DNA from: Actinomycetota bacterium
GTDB taxonomy: Bacteria > Actinomycetota > Humimicrobiia > JAHJRV01
Length of the DNA: 40,676 bases
Direction of reading: 5' to 3'
Assembly: GCA_018830725.1 (NCBI GenBank)
Contig: JAHJRV010000005.1
Span: 1-40,676, forward strand
Shown here: positions 7,092 to 16,691 of the stretch, in pieces
Numbering within the stretch: position 1 is the first letter of the stretch
Layout: each line of letters begins with the position of its first letter
Notes under the pieces: model-generated
What the model was told of the DNA's origin: nothing
The model's input: the letters and a program-made list of their open reading frames with translations, nothing else
The model's database searches: none
Made by a program: the position numbers and the translations under genes

Positions 7092-8465
7092 ATGGCGAGA
7101 AAAAATTCAAAAAGTTCACTCGATTTAACAAGGCTTGATAGAATTCCACCACATAATATTGAAGCAGAAGAATCAATCCTTGGTGCAATGATGATATCTC
7201 AGGATGCGATTGCAATTGGTGGAGAAATATTAGATGATGACGACTTTTACAGAGGTAACCACAAAAAGATATATAGTGCAATAAAGAATGTTTATGTTAG
7301 AGGAGAAGCAGCAGATCCGATAACTATTACTGAAGAATTAAAAAGAATGAATGTCTTGGAGGATGTAGGCGGAAAAGCCTACATTCATACACTAATAAGT
7401 AATGTACCATTAGCAGCAAATGCGAAACATTATGCGACCATTATAACGCAAAATGCTACTTTAAGAAGACTCATTGAAGCAGCGACAAAGATTGCTGCTA
7501 TGGGCTATGAGGTTCCAGAGAGTATAGAAAAGACAGTTGATACCGCAGAACAGATAATTTTTGATGTATCAAAGAGGAAAATTAAAGGAGACTTTACAGT
7601 CTTAAAAGATCTTCTAAAAGAAGGATTTGAGCAGATCGAAAAGCTTCATGGAATGGGAACTCAGATAACTGGACTTTCAACTGGATTTAAAGACCTTGAT
7701 AGATTAACATCTGGACTCCAACCATCTGATTTAATCATAGTTGCTGGAAGACCATCAATGGGAAAAACATCACTTGTTTTAGGAATAGCTCAATATGTTG
7801 GACTACAATTGAAAAAACCAGTAGCTATATTCTCTTTAGAAATGGCTTGTCACCAACTTTCCCAAAGGATTATGTGTTCGGAAGCAGAGATTGATGCAAC
7901 CAGACTTAAGACTGGAAGACTTAAAGAAGATGACTGGCCCAGGTTGGCAAAAGTTGTAGGTGAGTTAGCTGAAGCCCCTATTTTCATTGATGACACAGCA
8001 TCAATAAATATGATGGAGTTAAGAACTAAGACAAGAAGACTTATAACTCAACAAAATATTGCCTTGATAGTTGTTGATTATATACAATTAATGACTGGAC
8101 CTGCTAATCTTCAAAATAGGCAACAAGAGGTCTCCGAAATATCCAGGTCTTTAAAAATTTTGGGTAGAGAATTTAATGTTCCTGTAGTTGCAGTTTCACA
8201 ACTTTCACGCGCATGTGAATTAAGACAGAATAAAAGACCTCAACTTGCGGATTTAAGAGAGTCTGGAGCAATAGAACAGGATGCTGACTTAGTAATCTTT
8301 ATTTATAGAGATGAGCTTTATAATTCGGATACTGAAGATGCTGGAATTGCAGAGATAATAATTAGAAAACATAGAAATGGTCCAACCGGTGATATTAAGC
8401 TTACTTTTAGACCTCGATTTACAAAATTTGCTGATTATACTGAAGAATACAAAGAACTTTCATAA
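7092..8465 (+). CDS. dnaB: Replicative DNA helicase DnaB
   Basis: The 457-residue DnaB has an N-terminal helical domain (about residues 18-120; PPHNIEAEESILGAMM) and a RecA-like motor from about 180. The Walker A is GRPSMGKTSL near residues 220-229, and the Walker B region is IALIVVDYIQLM. SQLSRACE and RQNKRPQLADLRESGAIEQD form the downstream DnaB motifs. The length is normal, so there is no intein, which often inserts at these motifs. It ends the rpsF group, 93 nt after rplI, with no strong ribosome-binding site. It unwinds DNA at the fork as a hexamer. Confidence 0.98.
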   Translation: MARKNSKSSLDLTRLDRIPPHNIEAEESILGAMMISQDAIAIGGEILDDDDFYRGNHKKIYSAIKNVYVRGEAADPITITEELKRMNVLEDVGGKAYIHTLISNVPLAANAKHYATIITQNATLRRLIEAATKIAAMGYEVPESIEKTVDTAEQIIFDVSKRKIKGDFTVLKDLLKEGFEQIEKLHGMGTQITGLSTGFKDLDRLTSGLQPSDLIIVAGRPSMGKTSLVLGIAQYVGLQLKKPVAIFSLEMACHQLSQRIMCSEAEIDATRLKTGRLKEDDWPRLAKVVGELAEAPIFIDDTASINMMELRTKTRRLITQQNIALIVVDYIQLMTGPANLQNRQQEVSEISRSLKILGREFNVPVVAVSQLSRACELRQNKRPQLADLRESGAIEQDADLVIFIYRDELYNSDTEDAGIAEIIIRKHRNGPTGDIKLTFRPRFTKFADYTEEYKELS

Positions 8466-8652
8466 ATACTTTAATGTTTGTTGCCATATAAAAAATACAG
8501 ATAATTTCTATAAAACTCCGATACTTATTATCATTTAATACCCAGACTAATTGTTATTTATTTCTTAAAACACTTACCACATTAAAAATTATAGACAGCC
8601 TTCGTAAAATTATGCTCAAATCTTCCAAGGGTAATTATTTTTTATTTTTCTA

Positions 8653-8690
8653 TTTTCACCTGAATAATATAAAATAAGATGTGGTGAAAA
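8653..8690. promoter_or_regulatory. Perfect 8-bp inverted repeat upstream of the FAD-protein gene
   Basis: TTTTCACC (8653-8660) and GGTGAAAA (8683-8690) form a perfect inverted repeat with a 22-nt AT-rich spacer, 31 nt before the TTG start at 8722. It could be an operator or an RNA hairpin. There is no U-tract. The rest of 8466-8721 shows nothing recognisable. Confidence 0.4.
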
Positions 8691-8721
8691 ATGAAAATTA
8701 TTCTTATTAAAAGGAGATAGA

Positions 8722-10125
8722 TTGGCAAAAATATATGATGTGATTATTGTTGGTGGAGGACCTTCTGGTATTTTTTCAGCGATTGAGTTGACAAAAAATA
8801 ACGATTTAGATGTTCTACTTTTAGAAAAGGGAAAAGATCTTAAAGAAAGGGATTGTCCAGGAAAAGGCAAAAAATGCTTAAAGTGTAAATTGTGCGCCAT
8901 TACTAGTGGTTGGGGAGGAGCAGGAGCTTTTAGTGATGGAAAGTTAAATCTATCTACGAAAATAGGTGGATGGTTAAGTGAGTATATTTCTGAAAAGGAA
9001 TTCTCAGAATTAATAGAATATATTGATGACATATATTTAGAATTTGGAGCTCCTAACGACGATATTTGTTTGGATGAAGATAGAGTTAAGGCTTTGAAAG
9101 ATAAAGCTAAAAGATCTGGTTTGTTATTTATTCCTACCCCAATAAGACATTTAGGTACGGATAGGTGTGTTCATGTTTTAGAGAGGATGAGATCTTATAT
9201 AAGTTCCAAGGTAGAAGTATTGACTGAAAGTGAAGTTGTAAAAGTTTTAACATCTGATAACAAGGTTGGTGGTGTAGTGCTTGCTAATGGAACTAGATAT
9301 TTATGCAAAAATCTAATTTTATCACCAGGTAGAGAAGGTTCAGACTGGTTAATGAAAGAGGTGAAAAGGTTAAAGCTAAAAGTAGAAAATAATGCGGTAG
9401 ATATTGGATTGAGGGTGGAGGTGCCAGCATATGTTATGAAACCAGTTACAGATTACTTTCATGAATCAAAATTAATATATTACTCAAAGCAGTTTGAGGA
9501 TCAGGTTAGAACATTCTGTATGAATCCATATGGTATTGTTTCTACTGAAAAATATGGAGATGTAATAACTGTAAATGGTCATAGTTATGCGAAAGATAAG
9601 ACAGATAATACAAATTTTGCTTTACTTGTATCTACCAATTTTACAGAACCATTTAAAGAACCCATAGCTTATGGAAAATATATTGCGAGATTAGCGAATC
9701 TACTTGGTGGTGGAACTATTATTCAGAGATTGGGTGATTTGAAAAAGGGAAGAAGGTCTACTATGGTTAGAATAAAACGAAGTAAAGTAATACCAACTCT
9801 AAAAGAAGCAACACCTGGTGATTTAAGTTTTGTACTTCCGTATAGATATCTTTTAGATATATTAGAGATGTTAAGTGCACTAAATGATATAGTTCCAGGA
9901 GTGGAAGCAAGAGATACTCTTCTTTATGGAATCGAAACCAAATTTTACTCGTGTAGACTTCATCTATCTCCAAATTTAGAAACAGAGATAAAAAATATGT
10001 ATGCAATTGGAGATGGTGCTGGGATCAGTAGAGGTTTAGTCCATGCATCTGTTTCGGGAGTTATAACTGCTAGAGATGTTTTAAAAAAACAAAAAATAGG
10101 AGGGCAAGGCTTTAGCCTTGCATAA
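8722..10125 (+). CDS. COG2509-type NAD(P)/FAD-dependent dehydrogenase of unknown substrate
   Basis: The N-terminus is a Rossmann FAD site (VIIVGGGPSGIFSAIEL) with an acidic residue ending strand 2 (LLLEKG). A Cys-rich segment near residues 47-62 (CPGKGKKCLKCKLC) runs into SGWGGAGAFSDGKLNLS, the hallmark of the COG2509 family. A second FAD-contact motif (MYAIGDGAG) is near the C-terminus. The substrate of this family is not established. The four clustered cysteines may hold a metal or take part in redox chemistry, which is inference. The TTG start follows AAAAGGAGATAG. The last residues (GGQGFSLA) are encoded by a REP-like palindrome, so the natural C-terminus was probably extended by repeat insertion. 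purA follows 66 nt downstream. Confidence 0.85.
   Translation: MAKIYDVIIVGGGPSGIFSAIELTKNNDLDVLLLEKGKDLKERDCPGKGKKCLKCKLCAITSGWGGAGAFSDGKLNLSTKIGGWLSEYISEKEFSELIEYIDDIYLEFGAPNDDICLDEDRVKALKDKAKRSGLLFIPTPIRHLGTDRCVHVLERMRSYISSKVEVLTESEVVKVLTSDNKVGGVVLANGTRYLCKNLILSPGREGSDWLMKEVKRLKLKVENNAVDIGLRVEVPAYVMKPVTDYFHESKLIYYSKQFEDQVRTFCMNPYGIVSTEKYGDVITVNGHSYAKDKTDNTNFALLVSTNFTEPFKEPIAYGKYIARLANLLGGGTIIQRLGDLKKGRRSTMVRIKRSKVIPTLKEATPGDLSFVLPYRYLLDILEMLSALNDIVPGVEARDTLLYGIETKFYSCRLHLSPNLETEIKNMYAIGDGAGISRGLVHASVSGVITARDVLKKQKIGGQGFSLA
10104..10121. repeat. REP-like palindrome GCAAGGCT-TT-AGCCTTGC
   Basis: This is a perfect 8-bp inverted repeat around TT that overlaps the last codons of the FAD protein. 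A near-identical copy lies at 26911-26929, after cooC. Its G+C content stands out from the surroundings. Confidence 0.75.
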
Positions 10126-10185
10126 AATAAGAGGTCATTTAACAGAATAATAAATACTAATTAAAAAATTAAAAAGGAAAGGTGA

Positions 10186-11478
<1,293 letters not shown>

Positions 11479-11502
11479 TAAACTAAATATCAAAATCAGT
11501 CG

Positions 11503-11581
11503 ATTCCCCTCCCTTGATGGGAGGGGGTAGGGGGATTTATCCTCTCCCTTGGTGGGAGAGGGAAAGGGAGAGGGGGAATTT
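11503..11581. repeat. G/C-rich hairpin repeat (copy B)
   Basis: Two C-rich/G-rich units between purA and purB resemble copies at 3850-3947 and 27026-27115. The first unit is CCCCTCCCTTGATGGGAGGG and the second begins CCTCTCCCTTGGTGGGAGAG; each folds on itself. A copy of the dispersed 3' element follows directly at 11583. Confidence 0.78.
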
Positions 11582-11582
11582 A

Positions 11583-11629
11583 AAATGTCTTCAGAATCAT
11601 GGCACAAATCTCTAACAATAATTAGATTT
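11583..11629 (+). repeat. Dispersed 3' element, copy 1
   Basis: It begins AAATGTCTTCAGAATCATGG, continues with CACAAATC and then AATTAGATTT. It matches the family seen at 30801, 37122 and 38080, with several substitutions. It has the same orientation as the upstream gene (purA). Confidence 0.65.
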
Positions 11630-11682
11630 AACAAAATATAAATTATATTAATTTAAAAAATATACTTTTATAGGAGGATTCA

Positions 11683-12981
11683 TTGATATCAAGATATAGC
11701 AGACCTGAGATTAAAAAAATCTGGTCAGATGAAAACAAATACAGAAGATGGTTAGAGATTGAGCTTTTAGTATGTGAGATACAAACAAAAATTGGGATAA
11801 TTCCAAAAGGTGTTTTAGAAAGGATAAAAGGGAAAATAAGTTTTGATTTAAAGAGAATCTCAGAGATAGAAAAAACAACTAAACATGATGTAGCTGCTTT
11901 TTTAAAAAATATTTCAGAAAATATTGGACAAGACGCTCGATTTCTACATTTTGGTCTTACATCATCTGATATTAAGGATACAGCATTATCTCTAAATTTA
12001 AGGGATGCCCTCACAATTATAACAAGAGACTTAAATGGATTAATAGAAATACTCAAAGAAAAGGCGATTAAATTTAAATACGATTTGATGGTAGGAAGAA
12101 CACATGGCATGCATGCAGAACCTATAACCTTTGGAGTAAAAATGGCTAACTGGGCATTTGAAATGGACAGAAATAGGTCAAGAATTATGAGAGCAAAGAA
12201 TGAGATAAGTTATTGCAAGATTTCAGGAGCAGTTGGAACATATTCTAATATAAATCCTGAGGTTGAGAGATATGTATGTGAGAAGTTAGATTTAAAACCA
12301 GAGCCAATTTCAAGTCAGATAATTCATAGGGACAGACATGCTTATTGTCTAAATGTATTGGCTTTAGCAGGAAGCAGTATTGAGAAAATGGCAACAGAGA
12401 TAAGAAATCTTCAGAGAACAGAAATAGATGAAGTTCAGGAACCGTTTTCTAATAGCCAGATAGGCTCATCTGCTATGCCTCATAAAAGAAATCCAATTAT
12501 CAGTGAGAGATTATGTGGACTTGCAAGATTATTAAGAGGTTATGCTCAGACGTCTATGGAAAATATTTCTCTTTGGGGGGAGAGGGATATGTCTCATTCT
12601 TCAACAGAGAGACTCATATTACCTAATAGCACAATCTTATTAGACTATATGCTTTATAAATTTAAGTATATGATGAAAAACTTGATTGTTTTTCCTGAAA
12701 ATATGAGGAAAAATCTTGAACTATCAAAGGGACTTATATTTTCTGAAAATGTTTTAATAGAACTTGTTAAAGCTGGTTTATTAAGAGATAGAGCACATGA
12801 TTTGGTAAAAAAATGTTCAGACAAAGTCTACAGTGAAAAAATCAGTTTTAAACAGGCATTACTAAGCAGTGATGAAATTTGTTTAGTTTTAACTAATGAG
12901 CAGATAAGCGAGTGTCTAAATATAAAATCATATTTAAAAAATGTTGATCTTATAGTTAATAAGCTTAAGAAAATCCATTAA
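11683..12981 (+). CDS. purB: Adenylosuccinate lyase
   Basis: The 432-residue fumarase/aspartase-superfamily enzyme has the signature GSSAMPHKRNPI (about residues 263-274), the catalytic loop. The first conserved region has KHDVAAFL and FLHFGLTSSDIKDTA, and the second has GRTHGMHAEPITFG. It cleaves adenylosuccinate to AMP and the SAICAR intermediate to AICAR. The TTG start (MISRYSRPEI) is 7 nt after AGGAGG. Length is normal. The product follows that of purA in the AMP pathway. Confidence 0.98.
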   Translation: MISRYSRPEIKKIWSDENKYRRWLEIELLVCEIQTKIGIIPKGVLERIKGKISFDLKRISEIEKTTKHDVAAFLKNISENIGQDARFLHFGLTSSDIKDTALSLNLRDALTIITRDLNGLIEILKEKAIKFKYDLMVGRTHGMHAEPITFGVKMANWAFEMDRNRSRIMRAKNEISYCKISGAVGTYSNINPEVERYVCEKLDLKPEPISSQIIHRDRHAYCLNVLALAGSSIEKMATEIRNLQRTEIDEVQEPFSNSQIGSSAMPHKRNPIISERLCGLARLLRGYAQTSMENISLWGERDMSHSSTERLILPNSTILLDYMLYKFKYMMKNLIVFPENMRKNLELSKGLIFSENVLIELVKAGLLRDRAHDLVKKCSDKVYSEKISFKQALLSSDEICLVLTNEQISECLNIKSYLKNVDLIVNKLKKIH

Positions 12982-13008
12982 ATATAATGCTTTTAATAGT
13001 ATATGTTT

Positions 13009-13037
13009 TTGACTTTTTGCATCAAGGAGTTTATACT
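13009..13037 (+). promoter_or_regulatory. Predicted housekeeping promoter of the ribbon-helix-helix gene
   Basis: TTGACT (13009-13014), a 17-nt spacer and TATACT (13032-13037) match the sigma-A consensus at 5 of 6 positions each. The start would be near 13044, about 42 nt before the ATG at 13086. Confidence 0.6.
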
Positions 13038-13085
13038 CAAGTAGATAAAAGTATTTTTACTTAAAAATAAATTTTGGAGGTTTTA

Positions 13086-13322
13086 ATGGAATCTAAAGCT
13101 GATTACAGGAGAGTACCTATTACTATGCCTAAAGAAATGTATACATACATGTTAAAGTTAGGTACTGAATCTGAAGAAACAGGAGGTAAGAAGCTTCAAG
13201 TAACATGGATAGTAAGATGTGCACTTAAGGCTATTATGGATGTGGATTTGGATGTAAGTAATATAAATTCTGAGGAAGAGTTAGAATCAAGAATAAAAGA
13301 AGCATTCAGGAAATATAAATAA
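13086..13322 (+). CDS. Small ribbon-helix-helix-like protein of unknown function
   Basis: The product has 78 residues from the ATG at 13086, chosen because TTTGGAGG sits 5 nt upstream. An in-frame TTG at 13074 has no such site. The N-terminal half (YRRVPITMPKEMYTYMLKLG) looks like a beta-strand leading to a helix. The next part (LQVTWIVRCALKAIMDV) looks like the second helix of a ribbon-helix-helix DNA-binding fold, and the C-terminus is an acidic/basic helix (EEELESRIKEAFRKYK). I do not recognise a specific family. It has its own strong predicted promoter and stands alone between purB and the convergent anti-sigma gene, so it is not part of a visible toxin-antitoxin pair. A DNA-binding role is inferred from fold resemblance only. 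Confidence 0.7.
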   Translation: MESKADYRRVPITMPKEMYTYMLKLGTESEETGGKKLQVTWIVRCALKAIMDVDLDVSNINSEEELESRIKEAFRKYK

Positions 13323-13369
13323 ACTGAGAACTATATGATAATCACAGATGTTCTTTAAGGATGATTGCG

Positions 13370-14401
13370 TTAGTCAATAGTTTTTAGATGGAGTATCTTA
13401 TTTGTACCAGCTTCTATAACACAAACAAATTGTTTAGTAAGTTTATCTTTTTCAAAATCTTTTCCAGGACCTATACCAGAAATTATGAAAGCATCTTTCC
13501 CCTCAAACCTTGCTTTTTCTACAGAGAAGATTAACAGTGGGAACTTCTCAGGTAATTGTTCTTGCCCTGTAAGATATTTATATATTTCAGATTCTAATAT
13601 CTTTAAATTTTCATCAAAATGTGGAAATTGTAAAACTTTGGATTTTATACTTTTATATAATATCTTATCGTATTCATCTTTTATTAAGAGGACTTGATTT
13701 GAATCTATTGGTAAAATTTGTTCAATAGTTTCTTGTGTAGATATCCTTTCTTCAGATTTTTGTTTTGTAAAAAATTCATCAATATAATTTTGTGTATAAT
13801 CATTTTCTGAAACAGTTATTATAGGTTGTGGTACGAAAACTCCAGGCTTTATAGTTATTAATTCTCGTTCCACTATACCCTCTTCAGTTACTACCGATTG
13901 CTCAGCTTCAGCTACTTCTTCATCTTTAACTTCTCCTTCTACTGTATCTTCTCCATTGCCAAATTCTTTAGGTGTAGTTTCTTCTGAAATAGTGGCTCCT
14001 TTTGACAATTCCTCAGCTTCTTGAGCTGCTTTCTCCATAAGAATTGGAGAAGCAAAGTACGGACCATAGGTTCTAAGTACTAAAGTTCCTAATATTAATA
14101 TAGCTAATACGCTTATAATTGAAATAAATTGCCATCTTGACCAGATTGGTTTGGGTATTAGAGTTGGATGAATTTCTATACTTTTTTCTCTAACTAATTT
14201 AGCCAACTTTTTTGCTTTATCAAAAGATAAATCATAAAAAGCAGATGAGGAGATGAACTCTTTTACACCTTTTATCTCATTAAAATACTTTTTGCAATCT
14301 GGGCATGTTTTTATATGCTCTTCTACTTTTTTATTTTGGTTAATAGAGAGTTCAGAATCAATATATTCAGAAATCATATTTTTTATATTTTTGCAATTCA
14401 A
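13370..14401 (-). CDS. Membrane anti-sigma factor with zinc-finger (zf-HC2) and large outer domain
   Basis: The 343-residue protein has an N-terminal zinc-binding anti-sigma domain with ligand pattern Cys3 ... His29-x3-Cys33-x2-Cys36 (HIKTCPDC). One membrane helix lies at about residues 91-109 (WQFISIISVLAILILGTLVL). A Glu-rich linker follows (about 125-180). The outer domain of about 150 residues near the end (LLIFSVEKARFEGKDAFIISG) I do not recognise. The start is TTG behind AAAGGTGAT on the minus strand. It follows the ECF sigma gene by 36 nt in the same operon, so it presumably holds that sigma at the membrane. Either the HxxxCxxC zinc site (thiol-sensitive in ZAS proteins) or the outer domain could receive the signal. 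Confidence 0.88.
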   Translation of the reverse strand: MNCKNIKNMISEYIDSELSINQNKKVEEHIKTCPDCKKYFNEIKGVKEFISSSAFYDLSFDKAKKLAKLVREKSIEIHPTLIPKPIWSRWQFISIISVLAILILGTLVLRTYGPYFASPILMEKAAQEAEELSKGATISEETTPKEFGNGEDTVEGEVKDEEVAEAEQSVVTEEGIVERELITIKPGVFVPQPIITVSENDYTQNYIDEFFTKQKSEERISTQETIEQILPIDSNQVLLIKDEYDKILYKSIKSKVLQFPHFDENLKILESEIYKYLTGQEQLPEKFPLLIFSVEKARFEGKDAFIISGIGPGKDFEKDKLTKQFVCVIEAGTNKILHLKTID

Positions 14402-14437
14402 TTTATCACCTTTAAATATATCTTTTAATATAAGACT

Positions 14438-15034
14438 TTAAAAATCTATTTTTTGTTCTCTTTCTTCTTTCAAAATATTTCTTAAGATCTCTCGAGACCT
14501 GCTTATTCTTGATTTAACTGTTCCTAAGGGAATATTTAAAATTTCAGATATTTCTTTATATTTCAAATCGTATATATCATTTAGTACAATTACAATTCTA
14601 AGATGTTGTGGTAGTTTTTGAAGTAGGTTCTGTACTTTATCTGTTTCTTCAGCTTCTAAAATTCTATTTGAAACTTCATTAAATCTATTTTTATAAGTAA
14701 CCTTTTCTGTTAATTTTAGTTCTTCATAAGAACCAGATATTAATTTTTTTCTTTTAATAAGTATGTCTTTACAGACATTACATGTGATTCTATAAAGCCA
14801 TGTAGAAAACTTGGAAGCTCCCTTAAAGCTTTTAGCTCTTTTAATTAATCTGATAAATGTTTCCTGAGTTGCATCCCATGCGTCTTGAGAATTATTCATA
14901 AAGCGGAATGATAAATTATAGATATTTTTCTGGTGACGTTTTACAAGTTGAACAAGAGCTTCCTCATCCCCTCTTGTGTAATATCTTATAAGTTTTTCAT
15001 CATTTATTTTTTCTCTTTTAAATTTTATTGTCAT
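14438..15034 (-). CDS. ECF-family RNA polymerase sigma factor
   Basis: The 198-residue two-domain sigma has region 2 (about residues 25-95), with FMNNSQDAWDATQETFIRL and FSTWLYRITCNVCKD, and region 4 (about 135-190), with LPQHLRIVIVLNDIYDLKYK and IPLGTVKSRISRSREIL as the helix-turn-helix. Regions 1.2-bearing N-terminus and 3 are absent, as in ECF sigmas. It is transcribed away from trxB and followed by its anti-sigma. In mycobacteria an ECF pair (sigM/rsmA) is next to trxB2-trxC-cwlM, and here the same neighbours appear with the pair inverted. Its regulon cannot be read from one window. Confidence 0.95.
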   Translation of the reverse strand: MTIKFKREKINDEKLIRYYTRGDEEALVQLVKRHQKNIYNLSFRFMNNSQDAWDATQETFIRLIKRAKSFKGASKFSTWLYRITCNVCKDILIKRKKLISGSYEELKLTEKVTYKNRFNEVSNRILEAEETDKVQNLLQKLPQHLRIVIVLNDIYDLKYKEISEILNIPLGTVKSRISRSREILRNILKEEREQKIDF

Positions 15035-15114
15035 GAAATATTTTTTTTCTTTTATATTTGACTGTTACTGGATTTAAAACTAATATTCTCATATAAAGGT
15101 TATAATAATAAGCT

Positions 15115-15156
15115 ATTTTAGTAATTATTTTTAACATTTTGTTTTAGTAACAACAA
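15115..15156. repeat. 42-bp intergenic element, copy 2 (between sigma factor and trxB)
   Basis: It is identical to 5038-5079 except for one base (TTTTAG here, TTATAG there). It lies 15 nt upstream of the predicted trxB -35 box and 80 nt from the start of the divergent sigma gene, a position suited to a regulatory site. Confidence 0.75.
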
Positions 15157-15170
15157 AAATATACCACAAT

Positions 15171-15199
15171 TTGACTTTATATAAAAATTTGATTAAACT
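15171..15199 (+). promoter_or_regulatory. Predicted trxB promoter
   Basis: TTGACT (15171-15176), a 17-nt spacer and TAAACT (15194-15199). The -35 is 5/6 and the -10 is 4/6 of consensus. The leader to the ATG at 15250 would be about 45 nt. Confidence 0.45.
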
Positions 15200-15249
15200 T
15201 TTTTCTATCTATTTGAATAATTATAGTTATATTTAGGTTGAAATAAAAA

Positions 15250-16179
15250 ATGAAGGTAAGAGATTTAATTATTATTGGAGCAGGTCCAGCGGGAATGAGT
15301 GCTGGAATATATGCAGCCAGGTCAGCTTTATCACCCCTCATTATAGAATCACAAATGCCCGGTGGTAAGGTAGCTCTTACAGATTTTATCGAAAACTACC
15401 CAGCATTTCCCAATGGTATGTCTGGTCAAGAGTTAACTAAACTTATGGAAGAACAGTGTAATAATTTTAATGTTGAGTTTATGAACTTTGTCCAGGTTGA
15501 TTTTGTTGAAAAGGAAAACAAAATCTTTAAGTTAAAAACTAACCGGGGTGATTTTTTTGCTAAAACTGTTATAGTTGCAACTGGAGCAAGTCCGGCTGAA
15601 CTGGGTATTCCTGGAGAAAGGGAGTTTAAAGGAAGAGGAGTTTCATATTGTGCAACTTGTGATGGCCCTTTGTTTAAGGATAAAGATATCCTTGTTGTTG
15701 GTGGTGGTGATTCAGCTGTTCAGGAGGCAATTTATTTAACTAAATTTGTATCATCTTTAAAGGTAGTTCATAGAAGGGATAAATTAAGAGCAAGAAAGAT
15801 GCTACAAGAAAAAGCTTTTAAAAATCCCAAAATAGATATTTTATGGAATTCTAATCTATTGGAAATCAAAGGAAAGGATTTGGTCGAGACGGTAGTAATT
15901 TTTAATAATAAAACAAATCAGAAAAGAGAGATAAGAATAGATGGCGTTTTTATGTATGTGGGATTTAAACCAAATTCATCCTTAGTTAAAGACTTAGTAG
16001 AAATGGATAAACTGGGTAGAATAATAACAGATCATAAAATGAGAACTTCTACTACTGGATTATTTGCTGCTGGGGATGTAAGAAATACACCTTTAAGACA
16101 AGTCGTTACTGCTGTTTCAGATGGAGCAATAGCAGCTATAAACGCAGAAGAATATTTAGAATACGAGATGAAAATTTAA
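15250..16179 (+). CDS. trxB: Thioredoxin reductase
   Basis: The 309-residue low-molecular-weight flavoprotein has the FAD Rossmann motif IIGAGPAGMSAGIYAAR at the start. The redox-active disulfide CATC is at residues 134-137, inside the NADPH domain (VVGGGDSAVQEAIYL). The closing FAD motif is TTGLFAAGDVRNTPLRQ. The NADPH-binding HRRDKLRA segment has the two arginines typical of NADPH-dependent forms. It passes electrons from reduced pyridine nucleotide to thioredoxin, whose gene is 70 nt downstream. It is transcribed away from the ECF sigma gene. Confidence 0.97.
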   Translation: MKVRDLIIIGAGPAGMSAGIYAARSALSPLIIESQMPGGKVALTDFIENYPAFPNGMSGQELTKLMEEQCNNFNVEFMNFVQVDFVEKENKIFKLKTNRGDFFAKTVIVATGASPAELGIPGEREFKGRGVSYCATCDGPLFKDKDILVVGGGDSAVQEAIYLTKFVSSLKVVHRRDKLRARKMLQEKAFKNPKIDILWNSNLLEIKGKDLVETVVIFNNKTNQKREIRIDGVFMYVGFKPNSSLVKDLVEMDKLGRIITDHKMRTSTTGLFAAGDVRNTPLRQVVTAVSDGAIAAINAEEYLEYEMKI

Positions 16180-16249
16180 TCTGTAAAATTTAAAAGTATA
16201 TATAAAAATAAATAATGAATATACTTTTTAAAATAGAAAGGTGAAGGAT

Positions 16250-16573
16250 TTGCCAGAGAAAATATTAAAACTAACTGATGAAAATTTTCAGGAAACTATT
16301 AAAAATACAGATCTTCCTATAATTGTGGATTTTGGGGCTTCATGGTGTGGACCTTGCAGGATGATGGAACCAATATTTAATGAATTAGCAAAGGAATTGG
16401 AAAATGAGGTAATACTTGCAAAATTAAATGTTGATGAAAATCCTGAAATTTCTAAGAATTATGAGATTATGAGCATTCCAACATTTATAATGTTTCAAGA
16501 TGGAAAATTAGTGAAAAAAGCAATGGGAGCTCGCCCAAAGGAGAAATTTTTAGAAGAATTTGGTTTGAAATAA
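16250..16573 (+). CDS. trxA: Thioredoxin
   Basis: The 107-residue thioredoxin has active site WCGPC (cysteines 33 and 36) in the context DFGASWCGPCRMMEPIF. The cis-proline loop is MSIPTFIMF, and the last strand is DGKLVKKAMGARPKE. I prefer the TTG at 16250, because AAAGGTGA lies 5 nt upstream. A GTG at 16241 overlaps that ribosome-binding site and would add three residues. Both active-site residues are cysteine, so this is not a selenoprotein although the cell makes selenocysteine. It works with trxB as the cell's dithiol system. Confidence 0.97.
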   Translation: MPEKILKLTDENFQETIKNTDLPIIVDFGASWCGPCRMMEPIFNELAKELENEVILAKLNVDENPEISKNYEIMSIPTFIMFQDGKLVKKAMGARPKEKFLEEFGLK

Positions 16574-16691
16574 TTCAACAATATTGTAAAAATTTAACTT
16601 TCTCTCAAAAATAATAAAAATATCCTATAAATTAAATTTATCAATTCTTCAAAATTTGTTTAGATAAATATTATTTTGTGTTTGAACTTTT

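Noticed and set aside
11503-11581. CRISPR-like array or rho-independent terminator after purA
   Set aside because: There are no regularly spaced identical repeats with unique spacers, and no U-tract follows the hairpins. It is a dispersed G/C-rich repeat.
13370-13697. Plus-strand open frames inside the anti-sigma gene
   Set aside because: They lie opposite a gene with clear domains and show no family features of their own; they are shadows.
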